The notes below the pieces were generated by a model. It saw only the letters and a program-made list of their open reading frames with translations. It searched no databases and had not been told where the DNA came from. Below are positions 26,111 to 38,639 of a stretch of DNA of 64,000 bases, in pieces. Numbering within the stretch: position 1 is the first letter of the stretch; every line of letters starts with the position of its first letter. The DNA comes from Chaetorhynchus papuensis (lineage: Eukaryota > Chordata > Aves > Passeriformes > Rhipiduridae): contig VWYX01001123.1 in NCBI GenBank assembly GCA_013396525.1, positions 82,262 to 146,261 on the forward strand, in the 5' to 3' direction. Both the position numbers and the translations under genes were made by a program.

Positions 26111-29038
26111 TTGGTGATATATAATATAGCTCAAATATAATATTCTTCTTTCTGCATGAAATTTTAGTGCAAAAATATTTGTGCTGGTTTGTATATATTT
26201 ATTTGACTACTTTTGTTATATTGCCTTTTTCTGGTACAGCCTATGCCTTACATGATTTTTGCTCTTGCATAATAGTATCCTAGTGTTTATATTTCCACCA
26301 TGAAGATGCTTATCATATTCTTATTGTTTTACTGCTTTATTTTCTTTTTAGAATTAAGGTGTTTTTGCATAGACAGTTACTCTTTTTTTGAAAATAAATA
26401 ATGGTTTAGTGGTTTGGCAGAAAGAGAGCTGTGCTGTTCATATTACAGGTTTTTTTACCTATTTAGTTCTGTCATGTATATTTTGAATGTGAATTTTTGG
26501 TTGTTTTAAAAAGATTTTTCCAGGTAAAGAGAAAAATGTAATGGAATTACATTGGTAAACCAGTTTTAACCTAATTTCAATATACAGTAATTATGTCTTT
26601 TCATATAATAGACAGTCTTGCCTAATCCATTGCTTGAAAAAGAAATACATATAAGACTTCATATATTTTGCTGAAAGTATCCAGTGTTGCCCTGTAGGAT
26701 TATTTTTACTGGTGTGTCAGTAGCCTTTACCATCTAAGAATGTGCTCTTGTTAGGTCTTCAAGGCTAAACAATACAGAGAAGTGATACCATCAAAGAAAA
26801 GCTAAAACATTCCTGTAATAGTGTGTTGCTGGCTTGTGTTATTCTTTTTAAGTCAATCTGTGTTGAAAAGGCTGCAGATGATTATCTTGGGTACTGCAGC
26901 ATTTGAGATATTAACTTAGAGGAAAGAGGTATGCACAAGGAGCATTATAGGGAAGAGTGACACATTTTGTTTGGTTTTTTCTATTAGATTAATCAGTATG
27001 CTTATAGTCATATTATTGATTTGTTAATTCTTTTTCTTGTAACTGCGTATGTTCATGTGAGTGTTTTGGATAATTCAGTACTGATTTATCTGCTTGAAAC
27101 AAGTTTGAATTCTTGCTGAAGATAATAGTTAGTACTGTGTGATCCTTTAAGAAAAATACCCAAACCAGAACAGCTTATACAGATCACAGAAATCTTGAAT
27201 TTTGCTAGTTATAGTAAGATCTAAACCTAGACTATTAATAAAAATGTGCAATAAATGTTTTTAATATGTCTAATAAATTCCAAATTTATAATATAAAAAA
27301 TGTAGAATGGGAGACACAAAATAAGTATAAAGATTTTCAATACTGTTTCCTGAATGCTTCTTGATAAGTCTATATTGAAAAGTTATGTTAATTTGGGTAG
27401 TTTTGTTAGTTATAGGTTGCACCTCATATTTTATTAGGAAGATGTTAAGAGAAGTATTTTTGAAATTTATAATTTCAGATTTATTGATTGTGAAAATGCG
27501 TATTTCTCCAGTGGTATTCCGTGATATTTTTACTGCTTCTATTTTAAATTTTACTAGAGTTGGTTTAGAGAAGTTATTATTTCACATATGCATGTATGTA
27601 TGTGTGCATGTTTTTAATATTATAAATATAGTAATATTAGTAATGCAAATACTGACATTATACTAATAAAATGTCTATTAAACTTTTCAATAAAGTCTCC
27701 TAACACCCAAACAAAATAAATTCAAATGAGAAAGCAAGAAATATCTTCACTGTGTTAAGTACATAGACCAGAAAGTTTTGCTGGTGAGGAATCAAGGTTT
27801 TTTCTCACTGAGTATCTTCTGCATCAAATTAAAGGGGACGCTTAAGGTTATGTAAATTGAATCATTTTGACAAGGCTGTGCTTCACAGAAGTGCAAAAAT
27901 CTTATTAATATCAACATCTCTACATTAAAAAATAAGCATTTTCATTCCACATATATATCAACGGTCCACAATATAAAGTGATTACTATAAACAAATTAAA
28001 AATGTAATTCACTCTCATTAGATAATGCTAAAATACCAAGATCGTTATCCTTATTACAGAGCTACAGATCACCCAAACTAGTGGTGATTTAGCATCACTA
28101 TATTCTTGCAGAAAAGAAGCCAGTGAACTTTAAGAAGTTCATGGCCCAGGGCCATCTGTGCAACAGGCCTTGGCTAAGAGCAGCCACACTGAATCAGAAC
28201 ATTAAAAGCAATGAGTTTGCACTCCAAAACTCTTAGCAGAATCAGGATGCTGAGCCAAATAGATTATTCCTGGTTTTTGTTTACATTAAATTCTTGATAT
28301 GCATGGTTTTAACTGTGTTCTCTAGAAGCTCTTTTATGCAGCTAAAAATAACCAGAGCTCTGTGTGCATGGGGAAATCAAACTACTGAAGATTCTGAGTC
28401 TGAAAGAAAGGAAAAAAGCAAAGTCTTTTGCTGATCTTAAATGATGATGGTGTGCCACTTTCTCACTGAAATCCCCTCTGAATCTGGCTCTATGGAAGTA
28501 TTTTTCTCAAAAGTATTTTAATTGTTTCATAATATCAGTGCCTGAACTCAGACTTGTGTGTACTATATGCTTGAAGCTAACCAGATAGCATCCTCAGCAG
28601 ATTAAAAGACTGATGTCGAGGCATCACTGAAAATCTTTCTGTCTTGTTCTTTTGAGATAATTTCTAAAAAAGCATATGGCGTAGAGGGATGTAAACAAAC
28701 TCTGAATCTGGAGAATGTAATAAGAGATTTGAATTCAGATTTCTGTTTAGTATGCAAGAATATTTCCTTTTCTTTTTTACTAATATTTCCTATAGAGGGA
28801 AGTTAGGCCTTGGGAAACAAAAGATAAATTGAAAGGAAAATAGTTTGATGTAATTCCATTTTTAAAGGCAACTGGTGGGCATGCTCAGATGAATAGATAT
28901 ACTGTAAAAAAATCTTTCTCGTGAAAAGTGCAAATCATGTATTCCTATGTGTTACCAGAAGTTTTTTATATTCCAGTACCTCTAGGGACCTTGCTCAAGC
29001 TCTTTCTCTCCTCTTAGTCAACCTGTAAAACAATAGAT

Positions 29039-29266
29039 TGTCTGCTACCATTTCCTACTGTGCTGAGCTGAAATGATCAGCAATAAACAAATGCCGGACC
29101 ACTTTGCCCCACGAGTTTTTTCGACTGGAAGGAATACCCTTCTCCTGGGAAGTGAGAGAGAGTCCCTTTCCCTCTCCCCTGGAAATGATGTGAGTTGGTA
29201 TGGAATAACGTCAGGGTTCTGGCCATGCCCCCTCCCAGCTATTGCCGAAATCAACCCTGTCCTGGC
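29039..29266 (-). mobile_element. LTR-like fragment, minus strand
   Basis: Read on minus, it begins TGCCAGGACAGGG and contains TATTCCATACCA followed by CACATCAT. The same spaced motif is present in the solo LTR at 33460-33944 (ATTCCATACCATGTAACATCAT). The + strand limits TG...CA are plausible, but no target duplication is visible. It lies directly upstream of a CR1 fragment. No intact retroviral gene is attached. Confidence 0.45.
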
Positions 29267-29319
29267 AAAAAAAGGACAAAAGACCAGCCTTCAGGAATCC
29301 CAGGTCCCTAAGACCAGAG

Positions 29320-29496
29320 GAAAACTCTGGAGCAAGGAACGCCTACCACTGGTGGAGTCACCAACCCTGAGGTGTTTAAAAAACAGACTGGATGTGGCAC
29401 TTAATGCCATGGTTTAGTTGATAAGGTGGTGTTAGATCATATGTTGGACTTGATCTCAAAAGTCTTTTCCAACCTAGTTAATTCTGTGATTCTGTG
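29320..29496 (+). mobile_element. CR1 LINE 3' end
   Basis: The order ACTGGTGGAGTCACCAACCC, GGATGTGGCACTTAATGCCATGG, GTTGGACTTGATCTC and TTCCAACCTAGTTAATTCTG, ending with GATTCTGTGA repeats, is the canonical CR1 tail. It is truncated at the 5' end next to the LTR-like fragment. Confidence 0.88.
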
Positions 29497-29497
29497 A

Positions 29498-30645
29498 GAA
29501 GGACTAGGTTAGGGATCCCTTAAACACACTGGTCATATGTAAGTCTCTGGGGTTTGATGGGTTGCATCCAGGAGTGCTGACAAAACTGTCTGATGCCATT
29601 ATGAGGTCACTGTTAATTATCTTTGAATGGCCATGGCAATTAGGAGAGCTTCCTGAAGACTGGAAGAGAACAAATATCACCATCTTTGAGAAGGGCAAGA
29701 AGAAAGATCTGTGATACTATAGGTTAGACAACCTCCCCTCAGTCACTGGGAAGGTGATGCAAAAAAAGCCTCCTGGAAACAATTTCCAAATACATGGAGG
29801 CCAAGAAAGTAACTGGAATTCATCAACAGGGATTTTAAAAGAGGAAATCATACCTGACCAGCCTCACAGCCTCTGCAATTAGGTGACCAACTTGGTGGAC
29901 AAGGGAGAGCAGTAGATGCTGTTTACCATGACTTCAGCAAAGTTTTTGACACTGTCATGTATGACATCATCATAGAGAAGCTGACAAAGTACAGGTGTAT
30001 ATAGAAGTTCACAGTGAGGTGGATTTAAAAAAGTCTGAATGACCAGGCCTGAAGTGTTATGATCAGTGATACAAAGTCTGGTTGGAGGCCAGTAACTGGT
30101 GAGCTGCCCCAGAATTTACTAGTGGGTCCAATACTGTTCAACTTCTTCAATAGTGACCTGGATGACGGAACAGAATGCACCCTCAGCAAGTTCTTAGATT
30201 GATTCAAAACTAGAAAGTGGCTAATTCTCCACAGTGTTTTGCTGCCATCCAGAGGGACCTCAACACACTGGAGAAATGGGCTGGCAGAAATCTCATGAAG
30301 TTCAAAAAGGGATATTGCAAAGTCCTGCAACTGAGGAATAGTAATCCCATGTGCAAGTACATTGTGGTGTCAGCTGACTGGAGAACAGCTTGGCAAAGGA
30401 GAACCTTGGATTTCTGGTGGGAAGCAAGCTGTCTGTGAGCCAGTTATGCACCCTCACAGTGCGTGGGTGGGGATTCATCCTCTCTATGCAGTACTGGGGA
30501 GGTTGTATCTGAATTAATGTGACCAGTTCTGTATCTGTCCAGTACCAGAAACATCTGGACTTACTGGAGCATCTCCAGTAGAGGCCACAAAAATTATCAA
30601 GGGGTTGGAACATCTCTCATATGACAAAAGACTGAAAGAACTGCA
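29498..30645 (+). mobile_element. CR1 LINE ORF2 fragment, second copy, 3' end missing
   Basis: It starts almost immediately after the preceding CR1 tail, at the region equivalent to the KSMGPDGIHP block (CATATGTAAGTCTCTGGGG). It continues through decayed reverse-transcriptase DNA (GACTTCAGCAAAGTTTTTGACACTGTC, where the SKAFDTV block is recognisable) to GGTTGGAACATCTCTCATATGAC. It then stops at about 30645, without the last several hundred bp or the tail repeats. Multiple frameshifts and stops are present. Its subfamily resembles the copy at 52145-52649 more than the one at 59985. Confidence 0.88.
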
Positions 30646-30649
30646 ACAG

Positions 30650-31262
30650 TTCTTTTGGTTTTTTGATGCCTTCCTGTCATATCACTCCAGGCCTTTTCCT
30701 CATCAACCCTCACAATTGCCCTATGTGAAAGTAACCTAATTTTACCAGAAACAAGATGCTGTTTCGGGGATATGCAAAGGTATGACTTGATGATACCCCT
30801 TCAAAAGGGATGGCATTGTTTTGAACTTCCATACAAGTTGCTTTCATGAATCTGCAAGTTCAACTCCAGGTGATCATTTGTCTTTGAACAATATTGGCAG
30901 GCCTGCAAGATCAGATTTTGTCTTTCATCTGTGAGAATTTTTGTTTTCCCATTGCTGCCAGGTTGACCAGATGTTAAGATCTTCAGTTTGTGGTTGATGT
31001 TGACACATAATTAGCGCACAGTTCCTGCATGTTACCACAGGATCCTGGCAACAGCTTCAGCCCATTTTTGTTGGCAAGGCATCTCCTTGATACCTTATCT
31101 TGATGTGTGCGCTGCTATGGGAGTTGTCCTGGGATAAAATTTTCAGTGTCTTTGTGATGCTTTCACTCTTTGACAACTGTGATTCCCTTGGTTGCATTAA
31201 CCAATTGTGTCTTCTTCATATTCAGTGTGCAAAATCCAGGGCAGTTAAAGACATTTGGGATG
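30650..31262 (-). pseudogene. Unassigned decayed coding-like segment; possible DNA-transposon transposase relic
   Basis: On the minus strand two long frames follow one another. The first, upstream (about 31262 to 31000), carries NVFNCPGFCTLNMKKTQLV and later KVSRRCLANKNG with two TGA/TAG interruptions. The second (about 31015 to 30655) has one stop in roughly 115 codons and includes ILTSGQPGSNGKTKILTDER and, near the end, RVDEEKAWSDM. The composition is less AT-rich than the surrounding intron. The order (short start, basic helix-turn-helix-sized stretch, a SGxP-like block, then a K-xx-L-S-x-K and W-S-D block) loosely recalls Tc1/mariner-type transposases, but I cannot confirm this. It is cut off by the CR1 copy on its downstream side. 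It may equally be a degraded processed gene. Confidence 0.3.
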
Positions 31263-32525
31263 ATTCCTTCTACCGTGCATGTTCAGTCCTTTTTATCCAA
31301 TTGTTTCTCACATTCCCAAATTTCCTGATTTACCTGAAAATGTGGTAGTGTATGTGCATATCACTTTCTCAGGTAACTTGTCAGGTACTTCACCTTATCT
31401 TGCCTATTATTCATGGTCCAGTCTGGAAGCACTTTTTATAAGGAGATTATTACCTTGAAATTGGCAGCAGTCAGCATTATGGGATGGACAGCCTGCTACA
31501 CAGGATCTGTAGTGTTTGATGGAGCTACGCCTTCACATTGATACCTTAAAAGTTGATGCAGTTTAAAATGTATATACCTTTGAGAGTTGTAGCTATAGGT
31601 TTATGACTTCATGTTGTACAAATGACAAAAAGAAATAATTGCTATTTTTCTGCAAGAAACAAATCTCAACAGATGGCATCATCTGTGAAGATGGCATTTC
31701 ATTAATTCCTTTGTGTGGCTCTTTGAGATCCTTTTTAGAAAATTTCAGCAGGTCTGGTTGATGATGAGTGAGAAGTAAGGCTTGAGCAGTTAGCAGACAA
31801 CTTTCATGAGCCCTTAGAGGATGTGTTTGGTATCAATCCATTCCAGCAAAGCTTAAAGCTTAAACTACAGTGAAGTGACTTAATGCAGCAATTCTCTTCA
31901 ATGCTTGCATCCCAGACATCTGTCATTTAAACACTTTGAGCTCCTTCCAGACACTGACTTGAGCACTGCACTGTTTCCAAGCAGAGTCCCAAAGCCTGTG
32001 AGGAAAGGCTGTAATCATCCATTGAATAAGTGTACTCTGGGATCTTCTGTAACAAGCTTGATGGCAGACTATCTGCTTGGACTGAAAATGTATACAGGCA
32101 CACTTTCTTCCTAAAAAAGTGGTTTCACACATAAAAACTGTGTGGTTTATCAGTCTGGTTTACCCCTTCCTTTCACTCTCTTTTTCAAGGTAGAATTATA
32201 TCTAAGAGTCATGAATAGTGGCCATTACACTCCCTGTAGGCAATGAAGAAGATCAAAGAAGAGCTAGGGTTTACCCCTTGGAAAAGGTAATGTGCTGACC
32301 ATGTACCAGCAGATACCACGTCATGGCCTCTAATCTTCCTTTGTAGTTCTTGAGGTGATACAACCTGATCGTGTAAAACAAAAGGGGGATTGTGCAAGAG
32401 CAATTACTTCCATGTAGTTTAGGCAGGACCCTTTCCACTTCAGGAGAAACCAGATATTTGACAAGGCAGAGATATATTTGACAGCATGTATATACTCGTC
32501 TCTTCATGCAAAGATTACCCAAATG
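31263..32525. other. Unassigned segment, GC-richer than flanks, partial minus-strand frames
   Basis: The minus strand carries partial frames at 32271-32522, 32209-32403 and 31923-32132, followed by a frame with scattered stops down to about 31300. The first and third are in the same frame. I recognise no protein family and no LTR or LINE motif. The segment could be the remainder of whatever occupies 30650-31262 or a separate old insertion. Confidence 0.3.
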
Positions 32526-33459
32526 ACCCTTTCAAACAGCAGTTCCCTAGATTTGTCTCCACTCTTTCCTTCTGTATTTAGTAACTGTAGATTCATCTCT
32601 TGCAGTCTGGTTCTTTATGCAATTGATGAGACTGCACAAATATTGCCTTGAGTTTCTTTATGCATTCCCCTCAACCCACAGCTAAAATCAAGGGCTGATC
32701 TCCCTTAACTATAAATTTACTCATCTGTTAACTTGGGTTTTTTGATAAAGGTAAATTTTGAGCCATCAACTGTATCAATCTAACCACAAAACTCAATCTA
32801 CATGAGAAAAGAGCATGTTATGCAAAATTCTTATCACGTTTTAATAGATAAAAGTGATCTGAATATTCATCTGTCCCTATTTTATGTATGTGTGATTTTT
32901 CTCAAAGTTTTTTCAGCAGCAGAGAGGTTTATGCCACAAACATGAAGTTTTGGGTGTATAACTTCATCCTATTAAAATGCAAATCCATGAGTTTCTCTTC
33001 AGAGAAAAAGAAGACAATTTGCTGCTAAATCCCACTGAAAATTACTTTTACCGATTAAAATTCTGTGCTTTGGATGGCAAGTGGAGCAAATTTTTGCCAT
33101 TTCTGATAAATACAAGCTCAGTAACCAAAAACATCCATGTTGCTATTAGGTAAACTAAGGTAGTTTATTTAATTTTCCATAACAATGTAGTGCCTCCTGA
33201 ATTGTTGGCAACAAAAAAATCTTTGCTCTCACAGCTGTGTTTTTACAGTATTCTGGTACAGTAATTTTTGGGTTTTATTTCTTACCTCTGTCGCCATTTT
33301 CACTAGTGTTTGTATGACTTCACATATCTCTCATCTTTAGTGGTAATTGTGTTTCCAGGCACTGACTTGCAGTAAGCATTGCATCAACTACTGCCATAAT
33401 GCATCTGAGAAATTTTGTATGATAAATGCAAGGTGTCAATATGTATTTACTCTCCCTAC

Positions 33460-33944
33460 TGGGTCTGGCTGGGATGCAGCTAATTTTCCTCACAGAAGCT
33501 TGTATGGGGCTGTGTTTTAGACCAGTGAACCAAGCAGTGTTACTAATATAGAGATGATTTGGCTGTTGCTGAACATAGTTTACACAGCATAAATTCCTTC
33601 TCTGTTTCTTGCTCTTACCCCTCAGTGAATAGACTGGGTGTGGTCAAGCTGAGACAGCTGAGACAGCTGATCTTGGGTGACCAAAAGGATATTCCATACC
33701 ATGTAACATCATGCTCACCAATAAAATGGGAGGAAGTTTTTCCAAAGTAGCTGTTGCTCAGGGCCTGGCTCGGCACCTGCGTGCTGGTGGTGATTGCTTT
33801 TGCATGACATTTTTTTCTTCACTTCACTGTCTTAATGTTAACCCAGGAGTTTGGTCACGTATTCCCTTCTTCTCTCTACCATCCTGATGAGGGGGTGGGA
33901 CCAAGAGAGTGGAGGGATCTTATCTGCTAGCTGGGCTCTACCCA
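33460..33944 (+). mobile_element. Solo endogenous-retrovirus LTR with 4-bp target duplication
   Basis: The 485-bp element begins TGGGTCTGGCTGGGATGCAG and ends GGGCTCTACCCA, giving a 5-bp terminal inverted repeat (TGGGT/ACCCA). It is flanked on both sides by CTAC (33456-33459 and 33945-33948), the expected target duplication. Inside are AGCTAATTTTCCTCACAGAAG, GGATATTCCATACCATGTAAC and an AATAAAATGGGAGG promoter-like block, in the order I remember for a widespread avian LTR group. There is no internal retroviral sequence on either side, so it is a solo LTR left by recombination. An 11-bp unit (GACAGCTGAGA) is locally duplicated near 33645-33670. Confidence 0.85.
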
Positions 33945-36900
33945 CTACATTCCTTTAACTGTAGTGTCACCTCAGAGGGACCTCTGTGGCTAATTTGTGC
34001 CACGTGCTCACAAAGAATCACACAGTATTTTCTCTTATACTTCTGTTAGGTGTCACTGATAATTTGTAGGCCTGCAGTAGACTTTTCAGTGTGCTAAAGG
34101 TATTTCCAGAAGTGAGAGCCCTGCTTGACTAGCTGGTAAGAACCATTCCTTACACGAGGAACTAGCAATCTCTTTATAAAGAAGTACTAGGACAGCCAGC
34201 AGAAAGTTTTCTTTACGTATTTTATATGAAAATAGTCATGTGAGGTTATATACCTGTCCTAATCTTTGAGTGAAATGGATGTTGAAATCTGGGGTTTTCT
34301 CATGGAGCCTTAACACAAGGATGCATAAATACCCTCACAGCTGGTAGCCTCTTGATCTGACCTAGATTGCAGGAAGTTATCTGGGCATGATATTCTGCAT
34401 GGTTTTCTTTCACCAAAGAAGACCAAAAGTCTTCAAAATAAGTAAAATCCCAGGTTTTTGTAGAAAAGAAACCCTAAAAAATAGACATTTAACATTAGAG
34501 CATTTAATAATAAAAGCTTAGTATGAAGTCAGACAAAGTAGAAGAAAAACAGATAGACACAACCCTCGCCCACCCACCATGATCTTACAGGCAGGTTTTC
34601 AGTCTCTCACTGCCTTTGTGAAATTAGTGAATTTACATCTTGTTTGGTCCTGTTTTCTTCTTCATTATCTCTGAGCCCAGGTTCTGTGTTCTGTTCTCCT
34701 AAGAGTAGTTTCAGTTTCTCTGCTCAAGCTGCAGTCTGCTACTTCCCTGCTATAGCTATTGTCTTCCATCTGGGTTGTTACCTAGAAACTTTTTATTTTT
34801 TTTAATCAGAGCCCACTCTTTGGCTCATTATGGAAACAAATCATATTTTATCTTTATTTTACCAGTGTAAATTTTATGCTTACGGGAGCATAATGCTATT
34901 TTAAAGTAGAAGTAAATGAACTATGCAGCCTATTACAAAAGCACACAGATACATGACTGTCTAGGAAAACCCTAGAAGTTTTAACACTGCTTTTCCAGTG
35001 TTAATAAGACAAAGGGTTTTGGTGGCAGCTGCAGTATGTGTAACATGGTCCTGTTTCTCACCTGTAGTCTGTCACTCTTCTTTTCTCCATGTGTTTGAAA
35101 CTTGTATAAGGTCCAGCTCAGTTTGAGTTTTTGGCAAGTTTTATTTCATCTTTATGCTTTCTACTTCCATCTTATATTATATCCTTTGCTGTTTCTTTGT
35201 GTGTGGATTTCTGTGTATTCATTATTCTCAGTATCCTCTTCCAGCAGGTGATTGTCAGACATTCCTGCCATTTTAATTAAGAAAATTTCACACCTTTCAT
35301 CTTTGATGCTTTCAGTTCTTTATCTGGTCTCTTTAATTTCGTGATTTTTCCTTCCAAAAAAGAAAACCATCACTGAAGATGTAGTTTTGTTTGTCTAGAC
35401 TCTGTTTAAATTATGGTGATTCCTGTTAGCTCCTTCTAGAGCTAATCCGGGTGATTAATGTTTCTGTAGTGTCCTTGACATTTATCAATCTGCAATGTCA
35501 GGTTTGTTGGTTTTTTTGTTGGGTTTTTTTTTTTAGGCTGTGTATTTGAGAATAAAAAGACATCAAATATTTTGTTGAGGAATAGACACTGCCAAATTCA
35601 AAAGCATTTGGTTTCCTGTTATGCATGCTGAATTAGGCTCACAGTTATGTGATTTTGCCTAGAACCTACTTCACTAATAATATCAGCAATCTTTCTCTGC
35701 ATTCATTCTCGGTACAGGATCTCCCATTCTCATTGATCTTCCACATAGAAGTTTCCATTGTTTCAGTAACAATAAATTGACTTTGTGTTTCTTGACAGCT
35801 TTGACATTTTGCTGTGTTGTTTCATTCCTTTTCCCAATAGCAAACAATGTAGCAGACGCAAATTTTATAGAAAACTGTAGTAAATGGAGGCCATTACTGA
35901 TCCCTGGTAAATAAGCCTTTCGGTGCTGTTTACTTAATGGCTTCACTCTAAACTAAGTACCTGAATGTACCTATTGGGCATGCAGGGAACATCTGAGCCT
36001 GAAAAGTGGTCAAACAACACATTTGCCAGGACAGCAGAGAATGCACTCTGCTCTGAAGGTAGAGGCTGACTAAGCTGCTGTAATATAAAGAGTCATTATT
36101 AAGAGAAGAACATGATGATCACATTGTTTGTAAATCTGTGATTTTTGGTGTGCAACATAGAAAAAGAAGAGAGAGGAACAAAGGAACTGGCAGCTGGTCT
36201 ACATTGGAAATGCTACTATTATTTTGTGCTCTTTCATCTAAATGCAATGAGATTTAGAAATGATAACATAGAGAAGGAGGAGGAATCATTTAATGAAATG
36301 AAATTGTGGGGAACATTAGGACAAAATCTTTGATTTCCAATTTTATTACTACTAATGGCAATTTTATTAGTATTAATGGTAATTTTTTTGAAAGCAAAAA
36401 CGGGTAAAGATAAGTTACTCTGTTGTTGCCTGACTCTCTTTTGGGGTTCAAAACTCTCTGTTTACCTGTATTTTACTTACTTTTACTGTGTTTGTGATTA
36501 CAAATTTCCGAGAACCATATATACAACTACAGCAAGTTGTTTTCTCTGTGTATAATCATAGCAGAAAAAAACAATATGTGATTGTGTCATGTCTCATTAT
36601 ACAGATTCTTATACCAGGTTACAGAATGCTGCTTTACAGACAATTGTTTACAGCAGAGGCTGAATACTATGAAAATAAAATAAGACAGAAAAAATTAAAA
36701 CCAAGTACATTTATAAAATGTTTTTAAATATAACACAAGTTGATTATAAGATAAAATGCCAATGTAAACCTGAAATAACAGGAATATCCTTACTATTCGC
36801 ATAAGCCTATATTGTTTGGCATTTGTGAGCTCATAGGTAAGAAAGATCTGAAAAAAATAATGCTACTGATATTGTCTTAAATCAGTTTGTGAAAATGAAA

Positions 36901-38616
36901 ATTGTTTGTCCATTGTCATATTCTAGATATATGCCTCATTGGATTCTCTGGAGTGTTTTGGGGAAGTGAAGGTATTTGCTGAAAGGCATAGTGAGCCAGC
37001 TGATATATGCCTTACCTAGTGTGTGAGGAATATTGTGTTACCTTGAAACACCTCTTGTCTTAAGAAATTGCACTGTAAGGAAAATAAAAAAAACAAAACA
37101 ATGTATTTAAGATGTGAAAAACCAGACAAACCAGTTGCATATGTTTCTAGAAGGTGTACTGGAACGATATAAGAAAAGCACAGATCTTGAAAATCTATGA
37201 AGAAATTGTCCTTCTCTCTCCCTTCTTCAGAAGAGAATTTTCAGTTTTCTTAGGAGTCTGGCAAAATTAGGCCCTTCTGAATACCATATACCATATATGT
37301 TCATTAAAGAAAAACCTATTTTATCAGAACATTTTCACTTTTATGGGCATTTTTTTCTTTCTGAAGACACCCTTTTATATACAGAGGTCTTTGTTTTACA
37401 TAAGGCGTTATCTCTTCTAGTTCAGACAGATGTTCAACTTCTTGTCAGAACTCCTCCCTTTTTTGTAACTCAGCATCTAAAATTCACTAAGACGTTTCAC
37501 ACTGAATCTTAATTTAGATACAGACTATCCTGACTTGAAAGTGACCCATGAGAATCATCAAATCCATCAGCATATAAGCACACATGCTTGATTCAAGCAT
37601 CTCTTGAGTTAAATGTCTGTAGATTTGAATGATTGGTTATTGATTGGACAAGAACTAGAACTACAGAAGTTGACTGACTTGGACTGAAAACTAGTTCATG
37701 GTGATGGACTCTGAACACCTTTCTCTAAGTGCTGTAATACTGTAATGTGTTAGCATGGTGTTCAACTTGTAACTTCAGTGTCACTCCGAAAAAGTGAAGT
37801 GCAGGGAGACGAGCTGATTTCCACAGCTGATAGAGTCTGCACTGTACAAGAAAGGTAAGTCCATTTTCCAAATTGCACTCTACATTTTCTAGTCCTTTTA
37901 GGCCAATATATTTTCCATCTTTCTCAGGGGCAAGGTATTGTACCACATTAAACAGAGAGAATTGAAAGAGATAAATTACAGTAGTTGAACTTATTAAGAA
38001 TTGCAATAACAAATGCAGTAAGTGAATAACTCGTTATGTTCATAAGTATAGACACTGAAATTGTTTAGAAAAGGAGCAGACATTGCTAGCCATAAAGCTT
38101 AGGAAGGTCCTTCCCCACATCAGAGTCTTCACATCCGTTCTGAAATGCAACATTGCACTTGTTTAAGTGCAAGCCAAGAGCAAGTTTAAAAGATAAGGAT
38201 CCTGGCCAAGGATGAACTTTCATAAAAATGGTAAGGGAATTTCTCAGTACTCTTGAATCTTTCAGACTTACTGATTTTAATTAATTCTTTGTGGTTTAAT
38301 GAACCATTCTGAGCAAGAACTGCCAGAATCATGGAAAATTGACAGTGAAGCGCTTATGCTCAAGTTTTAGACTGTCAGTCAATTTAGATGAAGAAATGAT
38401 GCAAGAGGAATGTGAATGTCTGTTTTACAGTGAGCTGGTTCCCCCGAGTGCAGGACCAGGCAGATGACCTGTCTGGTTTCCACTGGGAAGCACAGCGGTG
38501 CAGGAGGGTGTTTGCCAGTTCGGATCCAGTGTGAGAGGATAGTCTCAGTTACCTGCTCTACAGCACAGGAGGCTGGAAAAACTATTGACTCGCTGGTTTC
38601 CCATAGCAGAATCGCC

Positions 38617-38639
38617 GGGGTTGCAACTTTTGCAACCCC
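38617..38639. repeat. Perfect 10-bp hairpin
   Basis: GGGGTTGCAA (38617-38626), loop CTT, TTGCAACCCC (38630-38639). It lies within a locally GC-rich stretch (about 38450-38650) in an otherwise AT-rich intron. No T tract or gene adjoins it. Confidence 0.85.
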
